DNA from: Cristatella mucedo
Lineage: Eukaryota; Bryozoa; Phylactolaemata; Cristatellidae
Assembly: GCA_009760855.2 (NCBI GenBank)
Contig: WPIO01000061.1
Span: 2,481,578 to 2,545,577, forward strand
Length of the DNA: 64,000 bases
Direction of reading: 5' to 3'
Shown: piece by piece, positions 45,266 through 56,291 of the stretch
Numbering within the stretch: the stretch's first letter is position 1
How the letters are laid out: each line of letters begins with the position of its first letter
Translations under genes and position numbers: made by a program
Notes under the pieces: model-generated
Seen by the model: the letters and a program-made list of their open reading frames with translations, nothing else
What the model was told of the DNA's origin: nothing
Database searches by the model: none

Positions 45266-45985
45266 TTTAACCTAGGAAGTAAGTTCCAGTCTGGGCTTCA
45301 AGCTAATCACTCCACAGAGTCAGAATTGCCAAGCCTATATAGAGACTTTCTTATAAATGCATACTTGGGAAAAGTCTCTCTGCTTAATCTTTGGGCAGCA
45401 TTTGATACTATTGATCATAAAGTCCGCCTTGAACATCTAAAATCTCGCCTGGGCATCACTCGCACAGCACTGCAACGGTTCAGATCCCATCTCAGTGGAA
45501 GATTCCGGAGTACTGATGTGAATGAACAAATATCATCAAAAGAATGTCTGAAATACGGGATACTGCTGGGCTATGTGTTTGGTCCAGCTCTTTTCACGGC
45601 TGATACTCTCCTGCTTGCCGATGTGCTTTGTAGGCTCAATATAGGGTTTCATTTCTATGCAGACGACAATCAGTTGTATCTTCGCTTAGGTCCCTCCCAT
45701 GCATCGAACGCGTAAAATTTTTACGAACTCTTGCTGCTTGTATTTATGAAATACGCACATGAATTGCGGTCACTCTCTTGAATGAAAATAAAGTTAACTT
45801 ACTAGTGGCAAGCAAATCAGGTGTGATTTCGCAATTGGAAAAAGTTAAGGTCTAAATCGGCTCCGCCAGCATATCCCTTGTTAAATCTGGATGCAATCAT
45901 GGTGTCCTTTCCCAATGCGGCCTTTCTTTAGACAGTCGCTTTAGTTTCGCAGTCTATTCTGAGTACTGCTATATAACATGATCTT
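45266..45985 (+). mobile_element. LINE-A RT fragment with an open motif A-C region
   Basis: Open for 129 codons (45326-45715): LLNLWAAFDTIDHKVRLEHL, KSRLGITRTALQRFRSHLSG, RFRSTDVNEQ, GYVFGPALFT (degraded motif B) and FHFYADDNQLYLRL (motif C, YADD). Degenerate downstream sequence runs to about 45985. No tail. Confidence 0.8.
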
Positions 45986-46139
45986 GGGATGAAATGCAAC
46001 AAATAGGGCAGCTGCAGTAATAAAAATAACGCTAGACACAGCATTACTTTCACCATTCTATACTAAAAGCAAACAGCTTCACACAAGCGTACTTTTCTTC
46101 AGATAAGACCATGAAAAAATCAAAAGCTTAAGGAGAGCT

Positions 46140-46700
46140 TGCTATGTAAAAAACACAGGCATTTACGAAGCTGTACCCAATATCATGCCTATGGATGATA
46201 CCTCGTATTACACCTCTTAAACTTGAAAACTGCAGAGGCTTCGGCAGCCGGTCTGCCGATCGACCACGAGAATATGTGGGTAGCCGCTGCTCGGAGGAGG
46301 CATGTGGCACCACGGCCTTAATTAACCTGCATGCCCTGTATTTTACCATTTTTTTCCACCTCGCGGACCATACATATTTCCATCACGCCACCAGTCTCGG
46401 ATGTGGTGCCAATGCGTGTAACAGACCACTCTATACCAGTCTCTTCCATTGCACGGCTCCCATTCATACTAGCGCGTGTTGCTGTCTTTTTATTGTCGGC
46501 TGTCGTCGCTACACCAATTGTCATTGCCGAACCATATTCGTCACCAAGCTGACCTCTGCTTTTGCCGTCTCAACGTTATTGCCGACCGTTGTCGCAGCTT
46601 GAGTTCACGCTTCCGTCCTCTACCGGACCGCGAACGCTGTTCTGAGAAGCTTATATAGCCGCATCTCTGGCCTGAGCGGCTGCCTCACTTGTACTGTACA
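46140..46700 (-). pseudogene. GC-rich block, possibly a decayed RS- or RGG-like coding sequence
   Basis: Clearly GC- and CpG-richer than its flanks. On the minus strand one frame, ignoring stops, reads basic and W/D/R/G-rich (GRKRELKLRQRS, later NGRDWYR, RDWWRDGNMYGPRGGKK). This is what an arginine-rich domain looks like after CGN codons decay to TGN. A TATATAAG lies at about 46651. Several other frames are also partly open. I cannot name a family, and the call is tentative. Confidence 0.25.
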
Positions 46701-48003
46701 ATTTCTTCACATATGGTTTCGTAGTGTTATAGCCGCCTTTAATTTTGCTATGCAAAAAGACAGCTTGAGGTCGGCATTTTGTTTAAAGGCGAAGTCGGAA
46801 AATAACAAACTAGCCTTGCGTTCTATCCACATATGCAATTGCTATATAAAGAAAATATTTAGCCTATTTAAATATGCATTGCGACTTAAAAAAATAATTT
46901 CGATTAGCAATCTCTTACCTAGAGTTATGTTGTTATTATTCATTATTACGAATTTGCCAAAACACTCTCGACCTAAATTACGGCGCTTTAACAAATGGTT
47001 GCAAGAAAGTCAGTAAACCGTGGTAATTGTAATATGCACCGTATCGAGCACGCTTAATTTAACAAGGATTATGCTTCGGCCAAAATGCTGAATAAAAAAG
47101 TAATACGCACACCTCCACTGGTTAGTAAAAAAGACTCGCTAGCAATATGCACTGAAAAAACAAGGGTAAGCACGCAAAGTATGTTGAAAGAAGGCAAGCA
47201 TAGCAGGGACGGGCAAAAAAGTCGAAATTCCCGGGTGCGTAACTTAAGTTGAGACTTAAAGGGTGCAAGAAAGCAGCAGATAGTGACCATCTCCGAAAAT
47301 GGGTTTCACACATGTGGTAAATAATAGTGTATGAGCGACCACCAGCTCCATGTCTTTTCGATTGTCGAGTCTTTCATTCCTCAGCTTCTGATGCTTCATA
47401 TCTTTGTTATTTAAATCTTAGCTAAACACGCAACCGATGAGTTCAGCTTTTTTGTGCTACGGCTAGCAAAAACTAGTTCTTGGTTCAAAAATCCAACCAA
47501 CCATAGTAATACTTCAGAAGAAGAGTGCTTCTCGGTTCTCACATGTTAGTTAAGCACGTAAAATAGCACAACCCAGCCGGCATACCACGGGAAATATTTT
47601 TAAACTTAAAAATCTAATCTGACAATTTCCGCCCTTAGCCCTGCGGCAGACCGCCGTTCGTCTTCCTACACCAGCAAAATAATTCGATTCAAATTCATCG
47701 AATGACACAGACACGAGACTGAAAAACCTCAAACATATTTCCAGCATAATATTTGCTAAATCTGCCACAGTAATTGGTTGTAAGATAATTCCGTGTAGTT
47801 TGAGGTGGATTTGTCAGTAGCTGCTTCCCAAGTTTGCTTTAAGTGGCCCCTAAATGTACATTCGAAGGTAATTTGTCTTAGCTTACGGACTAACGCTTCA
47901 AATAGCGGAAATTCATTTACTCTAAATATGAAATCAGACTAGGGAATTTAATGTTTCAGATTTCGTTGTTCCTTTATTTTACTTCGTTTTATTTTTGTTT
48001 CAG
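46701..48003. other. Unassigned intronic interval ending in a strong acceptor
   Basis: Nothing recognised except the last 40 bases, TTCCTTTATTTTACTTCG and TTTTATTTTTGTTTCAG, a strong polypyrimidine tract and AG for the exon at 48004. Confidence 0.5.
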
Positions 48004-48098
48004 GTGGTAATTTGGAGGGAAGCTCTCGAAAAATGGCACATAATCATTTGGCTTTGGACAATGCTGAAGTAGATCATCAACTTTACGAGAACGCTGCG
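48004..48098 (+). CDS. Exon of the spliced plus-strand gene: segment ending in a Y-E-N motif
   Basis: 95 nt between the strong acceptor TTTTTGTTTCAG and the donor GCG|GTAAGC. Two bases complete a glycine codon with the previous exon, then 31 codons follow: GNLEGSSRKMAHNHLALDN, AEVDHQLYENAA. Only this frame is compatible with the upstream exon: one alternative hits TAA at once and the other ends in a TAG. LYENA is a second Y-x-N motif, spaced roughly 65 residues after TYKNT. It ends in phase 0, as the exon at 56583 requires. This exon has the best splice signals of the set. Confidence 0.65.
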
Positions 48099-48984
48099 GT
48101 AAGCGTCAGTGAACTGCACACTCACACACAATATGAAGAACTTTATTCACAAGTCGTACTATGAGTCAATGTTTGAACGTCTACCAAGGAGACAGACGCC
48201 TTCATAAGATTGAATACTATTCAAAATTGGGTCATCACTTAAAGAAGTAGGCCTTGTGGTTCTATTAAGTCAGTAGAGGTTCATAGACCAGTACTCTATG
48301 ACGGCATGAGATGTGCTTAATTAAGCAGTGCTACGAGAGATGCTAGACTATGGCTGTCAGCTATTGGTTCAGTTGAATTACTTATGCGAAGCCATGTATG
48401 AGGTGCTAAAGTACATTATAACAGCATTTAGGCATAGATTAGTTTCAAAACTGACGAGTTAAAAGTGTATTGTGAAGAGCGCACCCACAGCTTATTCTGG
48501 TGCTAAACCTCTGAACAAGATGAGAGTCTCCTCAGCCTACACATCAGAAAATGCTCCTCTGATTCCTAAGGACGGCAAAGAGTTTTGCATTTGCTATGCA
48601 AAGGCATGGACTGTGATGCTGTTCACACGCATTTATTTTTTCTAGCCGTCCTTGGCCAGATACCACTTTTATGCATCTTCTACTGTCTGATTCAGCTGCG
48701 GTTCAAACTCTCTCTATGGAGATTAGCATGAAGTCTCTAGTTAAAGAATACGCACCGAAGTCTACCGAGGCCTCTGCTGCACTAAAATAAAACTAGATAG
48801 CGAACCGTTCTTTAATTCCTGCGGAATCATGCTGTTACACCCGAAAGCTTCCTAAAGGCAGGCTTGTCGTTTCATTTGGCGAATGGCATGGCTAAAATGG
48901 TGGTATGTTAATGCACGATCGCTGCAGTGTCGTAGAGTGAAGTGTTTAGATACAAGAGCCAAGTGTATTCCCAGAGTTCATCCA
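48099..48984 (+). other. Intron sequence after the exon at 48004
   Basis: Starts with GTAAGCGT. No repeats or further exons recognised. Confidence 0.4.
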
Positions 48985-49857
48985 TATGGTAGAGCCACGG
49001 TCACATAACGCTCAAACTCGGCTCTGTCAGCATATCTTCTGTTGAATCTACACGAAATCTAGGTTTTCCTTTCCAAAGTAACATTTCATTGGGCGACCAC
49101 GGCAGCTCCACAGTCTAATATGCCTCTTTTTTTACATAACCTTGCAAAAATTTCGGCTTGTCGATAGATCATAGATACTTCATCTCAACTGATTCTTGCA
49201 TTTTTGACATCCCGTCTGGAGTTCTGTAGCTCACTGCTTGTTAGCCTGCCGGCCTGTTTACTCAGATGCTTACAAATGGTACACAGCTCTGATGCTAGGC
49301 TTATCTGTCATGAGCTTTGCCGCTGTCTTATCTCACCACTTCTCTTTGACCCACACTGGCTCCTAGTCAAGCAAAGCATCAATTTCAAGGTTGTGTCACT
49401 CAACTTAAGATCTCTTCATTCTTTGGTTCCAGTCTACCAATCAGATTTACTCACCCGCCGATTTAAGCATTCTGTTGAGACCGTGCTTTTAGTTCGCATG
49501 CTCTCAAAGCCCGGAACTCGCTTTTGACCAGAGTCACGACATCTCCTGAGTTGTCCCCATTTAAAAAAGAAACTTTCTTTTAATCGATTTAGGACAGAAT
49601 TTAGTAGGTCCCAGTGATTAGTATTTAGTTTTGTATGCGTGCTGACGTCGTCACTTGCTGCCACTAACCAAACTTGCAAGGTGACCCTATGCATGTTACC
49701 CCCCAGCAATTTTATTCTTGTTGTTTATCGAGCATGCTACCACAAATCACTCAATCTTACTTCATTTTGCAGCAATTTCAAAGCGTCTCAAAAGAAATTG
49801 AGCTTTCTGAGGGCACTTTATAAAATGCAGCATTATTATTTCTCTTATTATAAGGGC
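48985..49857 (+). mobile_element. LINE-A copy, connection region to tail
   Basis: Open for 107 codons at 49204-49527: TSRLEFCSSLLVSLPACLLR, DARLICHELCRCLISPLLFD and SLNLRSLHSLVPVYQSDLL. Then the 3' UTR, and the tail AAGCGTCTCAAAAGAAATTG, AGCTTTCTGAGGGCACTTTA. Confidence 0.82.
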
Positions 49858-50149
49858 ATGAAATATGCTGGTGACTCCTGGCTCTCCGATTATCAACTCA
49901 TCTTTTCGATTCAGGAGACAACACCTTTCCACTGATTGCAATGGCCTGCAAATGAAAGCCATTTGTCAGGTATCGTCAATCTAATAGCTGATTCAATTGC
50001 ATGCTAGGATGCTCCTTCAGAATCTGTAACTCTTTTTGACCCAGCACGCCAGCATTTTCCGCAATGCTTATTTTTTACAGTACTTTAACATGTATGTCTT
50101 AAAAACTGTTTGCAATATTTAATAGGTTTCATGAAAAATATTGACAACA

Positions 50150-50389
50150 ATATCACTTATGTGGCTTCGAAAGCCCGTTACTCACTTCGAACTAGCCTCA
50201 AGCATCTCCCCAATTTGATCTCATTTAAAAACTAGCTAAACATCAATATATTTATCGCAGCATTGAGTGGGTTCGTGCAATTTTTCATTGAGTGCTTTTA
50301 CGTGCTGAAACTGTCCATGCTGCCACAAACCATATTTGCTTGCTATGCATGTCACTTATAAGTATGGAATGCATGCTTGTTGTAATTTT
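50150..50389 (+). mobile_element. LINE-A 3' UTR, left part, split by the inverted-repeat element
   Basis: GCATCTCCCCAATTTGATCT, ATTTAAAAACTAGCTAAAC, GCATTGAGTGGGTTCGTGC and TTGCTATGCATGTCAC follow the LINE-A 3' UTR order. The sequence stops at TTGTTGTAATTTT; the tail resumes at 53708. Confidence 0.75.
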
Positions 50390-50832
50390 GCACTGGTGCA
50401 GCTCTCAGCTTAGCCGCAATGGGAGCCATTGCCTTAGCGTGCTCGACTGGGGCACCAAGTACAGACCCGCTCCTGACCCACCTAGCTCAGGTTAGAATGG
50501 AGCTTTAGGCAGGCGATGCGGTTAGGAGATGGAGCGACTAATGTGCTTGTCTTAGCGAGTTTGACTAGGACACGTAGTACAGGCCCGGCTCCTGGTCTAC
50601 CGACTAACGTTAGAATGAAGCCTGGTGCAGACGATGCGGTCAGGAGGTGCACTGACTAATATGCTGAAGTAGAAATAGCAGCTTCGCGCGAGGTCAGGAG
50701 TTTAGAGGAGAGAGAATATAATGGGACGACTAACAGAGCTCGGGGCTACAGCTTGGGTAGTCGATCAAAGACTACGCCTCGAGAGCACGGCTGCAGCTTG
50801 GTAGTCGATGCGAGACTACGCTTCGAGAGCAC
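50390..50832 (+). repeat. Left terminal inverted repeat, with two internal tandem arrays
   Basis: The left terminus holds two copies of a ~117-bp unit (about 50428-50545 and 50546-50662; shared words GGTTAGAATGGAGC / CGTTAGAATGAAGC). It also holds two copies of a ~45-bp unit (50745-50789, 50790-50833; GCTTGGGTAGTCGAT / GCTTGGTAGTCGAT). Confidence 0.85.
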
Positions 50833-50990
50833 GAGAGACGAACCTATGGCGACGAACAGCTAAGTGCAATTTAGACTGTGCAGTTGTGTTCTGCCGGCTA
50901 CTCAGTTAGCTGCTCGTATCTTGGGGTGCTGTAGCGACCCGCATTCGGGGTTGGGACAATCGCTAGGGATGTGAGCATAGGATGGTTTAT

Positions 50991-51111
50991 TATACTCGGG
51001 CTTCGGGAGTTCGTGCAGCTAACTCCGTCGGTCCTTATGGGCTGTGTAAACGCACAGGGTAGCTGGTTATACTCGGGCTTCGGGAGTTCATGCAGTTAAC
51101 TCAGTCGGTCC
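50991..51111 (+). repeat. Tandem duplication, 77-bp period
   Basis: TATACTCGGGCTTCGGGAGT, then TCGTGCAGCTAACTCCGTCG recurs at 51068 as TATACTCGGGCTTCGGGAGT, then TCATGCAGTTAACTCAGTCG. Confidence 0.9.
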
Positions 51112-51333
51112 GGTGCGTGCCTGCCGAGTAAAGCAATTTCACCTGCGAGTAACCACTACTAACAGGCCCACAATGAACTGTAGCTTTCGGCACCCAGTTG
51201 TGGCCGCCTGTGTTTTAACCGCACTGCAGCGCTGCACCACACAGTACACCGATAGAGAGCCGGGGAACGAGCATCTCTCTGCGGTTACATTTTGTAACCA
51301 TGCTTTTGATTCGAAACACTTGCAACCTCTTGA

Positions 51334-51765
51334 TTGGACGTGGGGATGGCGTCGCTTAACGGTTCAGAGCTATTGAATACCTCCGGCCCAGCCTTCGACA
51401 TCCTGCAGGCGTGCCTAAACGATCGCACTATTTTTGCTTCGATCAGTCGCGATTTGACTGAGCTTTTACGAGTGCTTGAGGAAGAGAACTTGCAGCTACG
51501 CACGGCGACGGCTTCACGGGTCAGCCGCCCCAGTGCCGGCACACCAGCCGGGTCAGTAGCTTCTCCGCCGACCGACACGCAGCCAGCCACGCCGCACGGT
51601 GCTTCCACCGTACTTCATTTGCCGTCGCAGTACACAGTCGTTCCGTTACTGAGCCCGGAGAGGTACACTGCGCCCACCGCTATGTGGCCCACTGAAGGTT
51701 ACGCCCTGTACGTTACCACGTGTCCGGCTGGAGTCGCTCCGCAGATGCTGCGACAAGGAAGCTAG
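51334..51765 (+). CDS. N-terminal part of the gag-like protein in the inverted-repeat element
   Basis: 143 codons, a few more if the ATG at 51346 is not the true start. A helical segment (FDILQACLNDRTIFASISRD, then LTELLRVLEEENLQLRTATA) resembles a short coiled coil. It precedes a Pro/Ser/Thr-rich linker. This is a common N-terminal design for retrotransposon Gag, but no diagnostic motif lies in this frame. The downstream open frame 51720-52025 (frameshifted, ending FDGSVEASSLKLARFRWGVI) and the gag core at 52205 probably continue the same ancestral protein, so at least two frame breaks separate them. Confidence 0.45.
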   Translation: MDVGMASLNGSELLNTSGPAFDILQACLNDRTIFASISRDLTELLRVLEEENLQLRTATASRVSRPSAGTPAGSVASPPTDTQPATPHGASTVLHLPSQYTVVPLLSPERYTAPTAMWPTEGYALYVTTCPAGVAPQMLRQGS

Positions 51766-52204
51766 CTGCAAGTTATGCGCGGCCGAACCATGCGGAAAAC
51801 GCACAGGCACACTCAAGAGCCGCCTGTACTTGTGCGCCGGCGGCTAACGCAGGTGGAGGCCATGTCCATCCTGTCGCTGTCCCGCTCGATGAGCAGGCTC
51901 CTCGCACGGCTGAGCCGGCATTGCAGAGCCAGATCTTAGTTATGCCCGCACCCACAGCCGCATTCGACGGGAGCGTAGAGGCCTCATCGCTGAAACTGGC
52001 ACGCTTCCGGTGGGGCGTGATCTGACGGACTCCTTCCCACGGTGGATCAGCGATTACAAGGTGCTTTCTAGGTCTAGCTGATGGTCTCCGGACATTCAGC
52101 TGTCGCGCTTGGGGGCATAGTTTTGCGGCCGAGCGCTCGACGTATATAGCTCGGTCTATGAACGGCTCTGCATTGAGCCAGGCCAACGATGTACATTCGA
52201 GGAA

Positions 52205-52696
52205 ATGAAAGTTGAACTAGTGCGGACGTTCAACTCTGGCGTGCGTCACGATGCTGCTCGCTGGGTCCTACAAGGTTGTCGCCAGGGTGCTGCACAAAGC
52301 GTTTACGACTTCTATAGGCACCTGGTAGATACTGCCACTGTCGCTTACCTTACTATTCCGCAGGTGGACCGTGACACTATGGTTTTCTCCTTGTTCGTTA
52401 GAGGTCTTCATCCCGACATTAGCTTCCCCGTCTTTGCCAAAAACTGTGTCTGCCTAGACGAAGTCCTAGCTTTAGCGTGTCACTTGTTTGCACAGCAGAG
52501 AGCCAGCCGATGCCCAACACCAACAGTTTATTCCCACTGCACCGAGCCCAAGAGCGCATGGCTCCCCTCGGCCCCTACTCTCTCTCGACTCCCCATTCCT
52601 CCACTCTCCAGTCCGCCACCTCCCTACCAGCCAGTAACCAGCCTGTGTCCATACCACATCACAGGCGGACCACAGCTGTGCACCGGCCGACCCTGA
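52205..52696 (+). pseudogene. Gag-core region (Retrotrans_gag-like), frame-disrupted
   Basis: The first ~100 residues read VELVRTFNSGVRHDAARWVL, QGCRQGAAQSVYDFYRHLVD, VDRDTMVFSLFVRGLHPDIS and EVLALACHLFAQQ. The pattern R-Q-G-x(4)-V-x-D-F-Y-R-x-L, then D-x(3)-F-x(2)-F-V-R-G-L-x-P-x-I, is the capsid-like core of Ty3/gypsy-type Gag proteins. After about nt 52500 the frame is low-complexity. A further open piece (52943-53311: IERKVDALAKQMTKVCDLIA) looks like the Gag C-terminal segment, without a visible CCHC knuckle. Upstream, stops separate it from the N-terminal ORF. As written the gene is dead. Confidence 0.6.
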
Positions 52697-52780
52697 TGGT
52701 GAATCCACCATCTGGTCACTCGTGTGTTGCTAGCTTGTGTCCACGCCACATCACAGGCTCATCAGAGGAGCCGGCATCCA

Positions 52781-52885
52781 ATACATACATACACACGTAC
52801 ATACGAAATACGCGCCCCTCGACCTTAAGGTCACAAGCCAGGACCCGGCATACAATACATACATACATACGTACATGCGAACTAT
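52781..52885 (+). repeat. Duplicated block containing (ATAC)n
   Basis: CCGGCATCCAATACATACAT and CCGGCATACAATACATACAT start two units about 65 bp apart, each with CATACATACA runs, inside the gag-like region. They probably disrupt it. Confidence 0.75.
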
Positions 52886-53383
52886 ATCGCTGAAAGATGC
52901 GAAGCCAACCCTCGCTTCTTTAGTCGCCGGGCTGCTTCAGCCATGCACGCCGGCGACCAAGGCCGCCCATACCCATCCGGAAGGGATAGGGCCCCTGTAT
53001 CTTGCGATATAGAGAGGAAGGTGGATGCATTGGCCAAGCAAATGACCAAGGTGTGTGACCTAATTGCCGAGGGTCAGAGGGGAACCTTCGAACCCACCAC
53101 AAAGCACTCGTATCAGCCGCGAGGCAAGCCGCTAGTACAGAACAGTCGGCAGCCCGACTACCGGGTGCAGGCTGACATGGGCTACATGGATAGCAAGGCG
53201 GACGCAGAACGTGGCAGACCTCCCCAGTATGGGTCGGCTTATCGAAGTCACAGAGTACGGGCCAGCACACCCCAGCCGCGAGGGTTCACGGCCACACTCG
53301 GGGGTCGGTGACCATTCAGGTCAGTGTCGCCCAGTTCTCTTGGTCCGAGTAGGTACGTGGGCCATGCTTCGGCTGGGTACCTT

Positions 53384-53707
53384 CGCTCTCCAAACGTAGT
53401 CTCACATAGACTACCAAGCTGCAGCCGTGCTCTTGAGCCGTAGTCTCTGATTGACTACCCAAGCAGTAGCCCCGAGCTCTGTCAGTCGTCCAATTATATT
53501 CTCTCTCATCTAAACTCCTGACCTCGCGCGTAGCTGCTATTTCTACTTCAGCATATTAGTCAGTGCACGTCCTGACCGCATCTCCTGCACCAGGCTTCAT
53601 TCTAACTTGACTGAGTAGACCAGGATCCGGGCCTGTACTAGGTACCCTAGTCGACCCCGCTTAGGCAAGGGCTCCCATCACGGCTAAGCTGAGAGCTGCA
53701 CCAGTGC
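53384..53707 (-). repeat. Right terminal inverted repeat
   Basis: Reverse complement of the left terminus, with a single ~117-bp unit instead of two but both ~45-bp units retained. It ends GCTGCACCAGTGC at 53707. Confidence 0.85.
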
Positions 53708-53830
53708 ATCTTAGCATGCCACCAGTAATCGTTTGACCGTGCTTCTGAGCAGAGCATGTAAAGTGCCTAGAAAGAGATCGAGTTTTCTCTGAGGGTGCTA
53801 TGACACTCACTTTCATATTACATTAGGTTT
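53708..53830 (+). mobile_element. LINE-A tail, right part, after the inverted-repeat element
   Basis: ATCTTAGCATGCCACCAG continues the LINE-A 3' UTR (normally ATCAAGCATGCTACCAC), then TGTAAAGTGCCTAGAAAGAG and GAGTTTTCTCTGAGGGTGC. It forms one copy with 50150-50389. Confidence 0.75.
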
Positions 53831-54235
53831 TTACTATTTAAGAGTTAGTATTCAATTATTAAGTTGAATGTTTTTACATTGCCTCTTCTTTTACCTTTTG
53901 CAAAGCTCAGCAGCTGGATTGCAGTGGTCCACAATCCAAAAGTAATCGTAAACATTAATTTTTCAGTAATCGGCCATTGCGCTGATATTCCAGCGGCCTT
54001 GGTTCCCTACGAACCATTCACGTATGTCCTGATAGAATCTCTCACATGGTTCCATTGATAATGCTAAGAAAGTCGATGATACATGGCTAATACGATATTT
54101 ATAAAAATATATCTCGATTACTCAATCTGTAGCCCAGAGCCGATTAGAGTTGACTCATGTTCTCTACAATTTGCACATAGTCAGCATACTTGTGATAACC
54201 GAGAACATCTTCGATCACAGACGACATCTTCGATC
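53831..54235. other. Unassigned interval
   Basis: Nothing recognised. Confidence 0.4.
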
Positions 54236-54362
54236 ACGTGATATTACTGAACCATGCAATCGTATTTTTCTTTAGAGGAAATGTAAAGAGCCTAGATATA
54301 GAATGAGTTGTATGAGGGCGCTTTATCAAGTGCATTATTATTGTTATTATTATTATTACAGA
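54236..54362 (+). mobile_element. LINE-A tail with (TTA)n
   Basis: GGAAATGTAAAGAGCCTAGA, then GAGGGCGCTTTATCAAGTGC and a TTATTATTGTTATTATT run. Confidence 0.82.
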
Positions 54363-56255
54363 CTTGAATTTATTACATGCCTAGAATGTTAATTCAGAAT
54401 ACAGAGCTTCAGCTTGGCTAACCCTCAGACAAAAAACATGGACATCTTTGTGGCCAACCTCGAAGTTAAAGCGGAAAGCTACTGGCCTTTAAATCGCTGC
54501 ATACCTGACACTGGTGTTGATCATATTTGATTTCACCGAGGCGTATTATCGTATTCCCGTAAGTCTCTTTTATGGGTACATAATTTTTAACTAAAAAAGA
54601 GAAATTTCCTTTTCAATGAGAAGTGAAACTCTCGTCAAACTTCGGTTCGATATATCAATGGAGAATCTCTAAACACTTGGATCATATGACTTAACCGTTC
54701 AGTTAACTAGACCTTCGATGGTGTGCAATAGACTCACGAATCCTTCTCCACATATTAAAGGACAAACATTGCTCATGATGTTTTCCCAATGATAATTTAT
54801 TTATCTTCTCAAAACAAATTCTTTCGCCTAATTTAGGACCAACGAGTTCTGCCGACTTTTTGGGCATGTCAAGGTTTCTCACTAAGTCATCAAGATCAGA
54901 TAACATTAATTAAGGCGTTAAAACATCAAAAACATCTCAGTTCTAATCAACGTCACCTTCAATTTAATTCGTATCAATGTCAGTCCAAATCTTGTCAAGT
55001 GTAGCCGGAACTCAAACCTTATCACTGCGCCGTACAGGTCTCATTACTGACGGCAGATTAAGATATTTAGTTGTATGCTTACTTTTCTTGCTGAAACCGT
55101 TTGCTTTAGTGACGCATAAATAAAAATACGAATAATGATCAGGGAGGGGGTCTCTAAATCCTGGGTACTCAAAATGCATACTCATGGCATGCGTATGCTT
55201 TGACTTTTAGACCATAGTCGCACATTGTTTACACACGGATTGCCTATCGTATCTAAAGCCATGTCCTATGATGATCTCCTAGATGGCATCAAAACTAGGT
55301 GGGATAGCACAGATTGATGAACGAAGTAATCGGTAGCTGCTGCTCTTTTGTTAAGAATCTCCCGTAGCTACCAAGAATATGTGCCAAGAACTCCTACACT
55401 TTCCTGGCACTGTAAATTACAAATATCCATTGTATGAGAGAGCTATACGAACCAAACAAGGATAATTGTTCTATATCCCGTAAAGCACAATGCGTATGTC
55501 CTTAAGTGACCATGCGAGTAAACTTAATGATAGCCGTTATCAATTTGATTAGTGAGTAAAGCTAAATCTCATCGGATAAGAATAAAATCTAACAAACCTA
55601 ACATACTAAAGCGAAGCAAAGTGCTACATAAATGATCATTTGTGCTCTATATTCGGAACATTATACAAATATTCCAGACAACTAATAATATCATTCAGAT
55701 CAGTGTCAACTCGCATCGACTTTTCCAAAATTGCCTTCTTCCTGGGCGAAATCCGGGGCTACATTTTTCCAATCAAAATTTTAGAGGATGTCATTTTTAG
55801 AGAGCTTTAATTGTGTCACCAACTAGCTGGTCTCTAGTACAGAAATATTTTTTCGGGAATGTAATTAAATCTCAAATGAATAGCTAATAGTTTTGCTTGA
55901 AGTTGTCTTTCTCAATATTACAAAACTAACATTTTTACTTCAGCCTTCAATCGCAGCAAAGCTTTTGCGAGTGTAGTTTCGGTGAAAGTTTAAAATAAAT
56001 TTTGAATGTAGCTCCCTTTTTGTAGCTTCAAAGTCAGATCCTCGCTGACCGGCACATTTTTCTCTCACCTCGAACTAGCCAAGCACAGCAGTGGGCTAAG
56101 AAAAACCGCAGAGCAAAATTCCTGTAGATGGCATACATGTTTAGAGATGCAAACTGAACAGTGTAAACAAATGTGGTAACCACCTTCTTGAATCCTATGT
56201 AGCCCTATATATTTTCTAAATGAACTAAAAAAACACATACACATACGTATATAAG

Positions 56256-56257
<2 letters not shown>
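54363..56257. other. Unassigned intronic interval
   Basis: AT-rich; no repeat tail. A GTAAGT at 54559 follows AYYRIP, but no exon can be defined. Confidence 0.35.

Positions 56258-56291
<34 letters not shown>

Larger units (their letters stand above)
50390..53707 (+). mobile_element. Element with long terminal inverted repeats and a decayed gag-like gene inside
   Basis: The left terminus (50390-50832) and right terminus (53384-53707) are inverted repeats. Both begin GCACTGGTGCAGCTCTCAGC and continue alike for over 300 bp. Between them is GC-rich DNA with gag-like reading frames (51334-53311) but no reverse transcriptase, integrase or transposase that I can see. Long inverted termini with internal tandem units resemble Foldback-type elements. 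A gag in such a frame also recalls DIRS-type retrotransposons. Neither is proven. Orientation is given by the gag frames. Confidence 0.78.

Noticed and set aside
50390-53707. Ordinary LTR retrotransposon
   Set aside because: The terminal repeats are in inverted orientation, and no RT, RNase H or integrase is visible between them.
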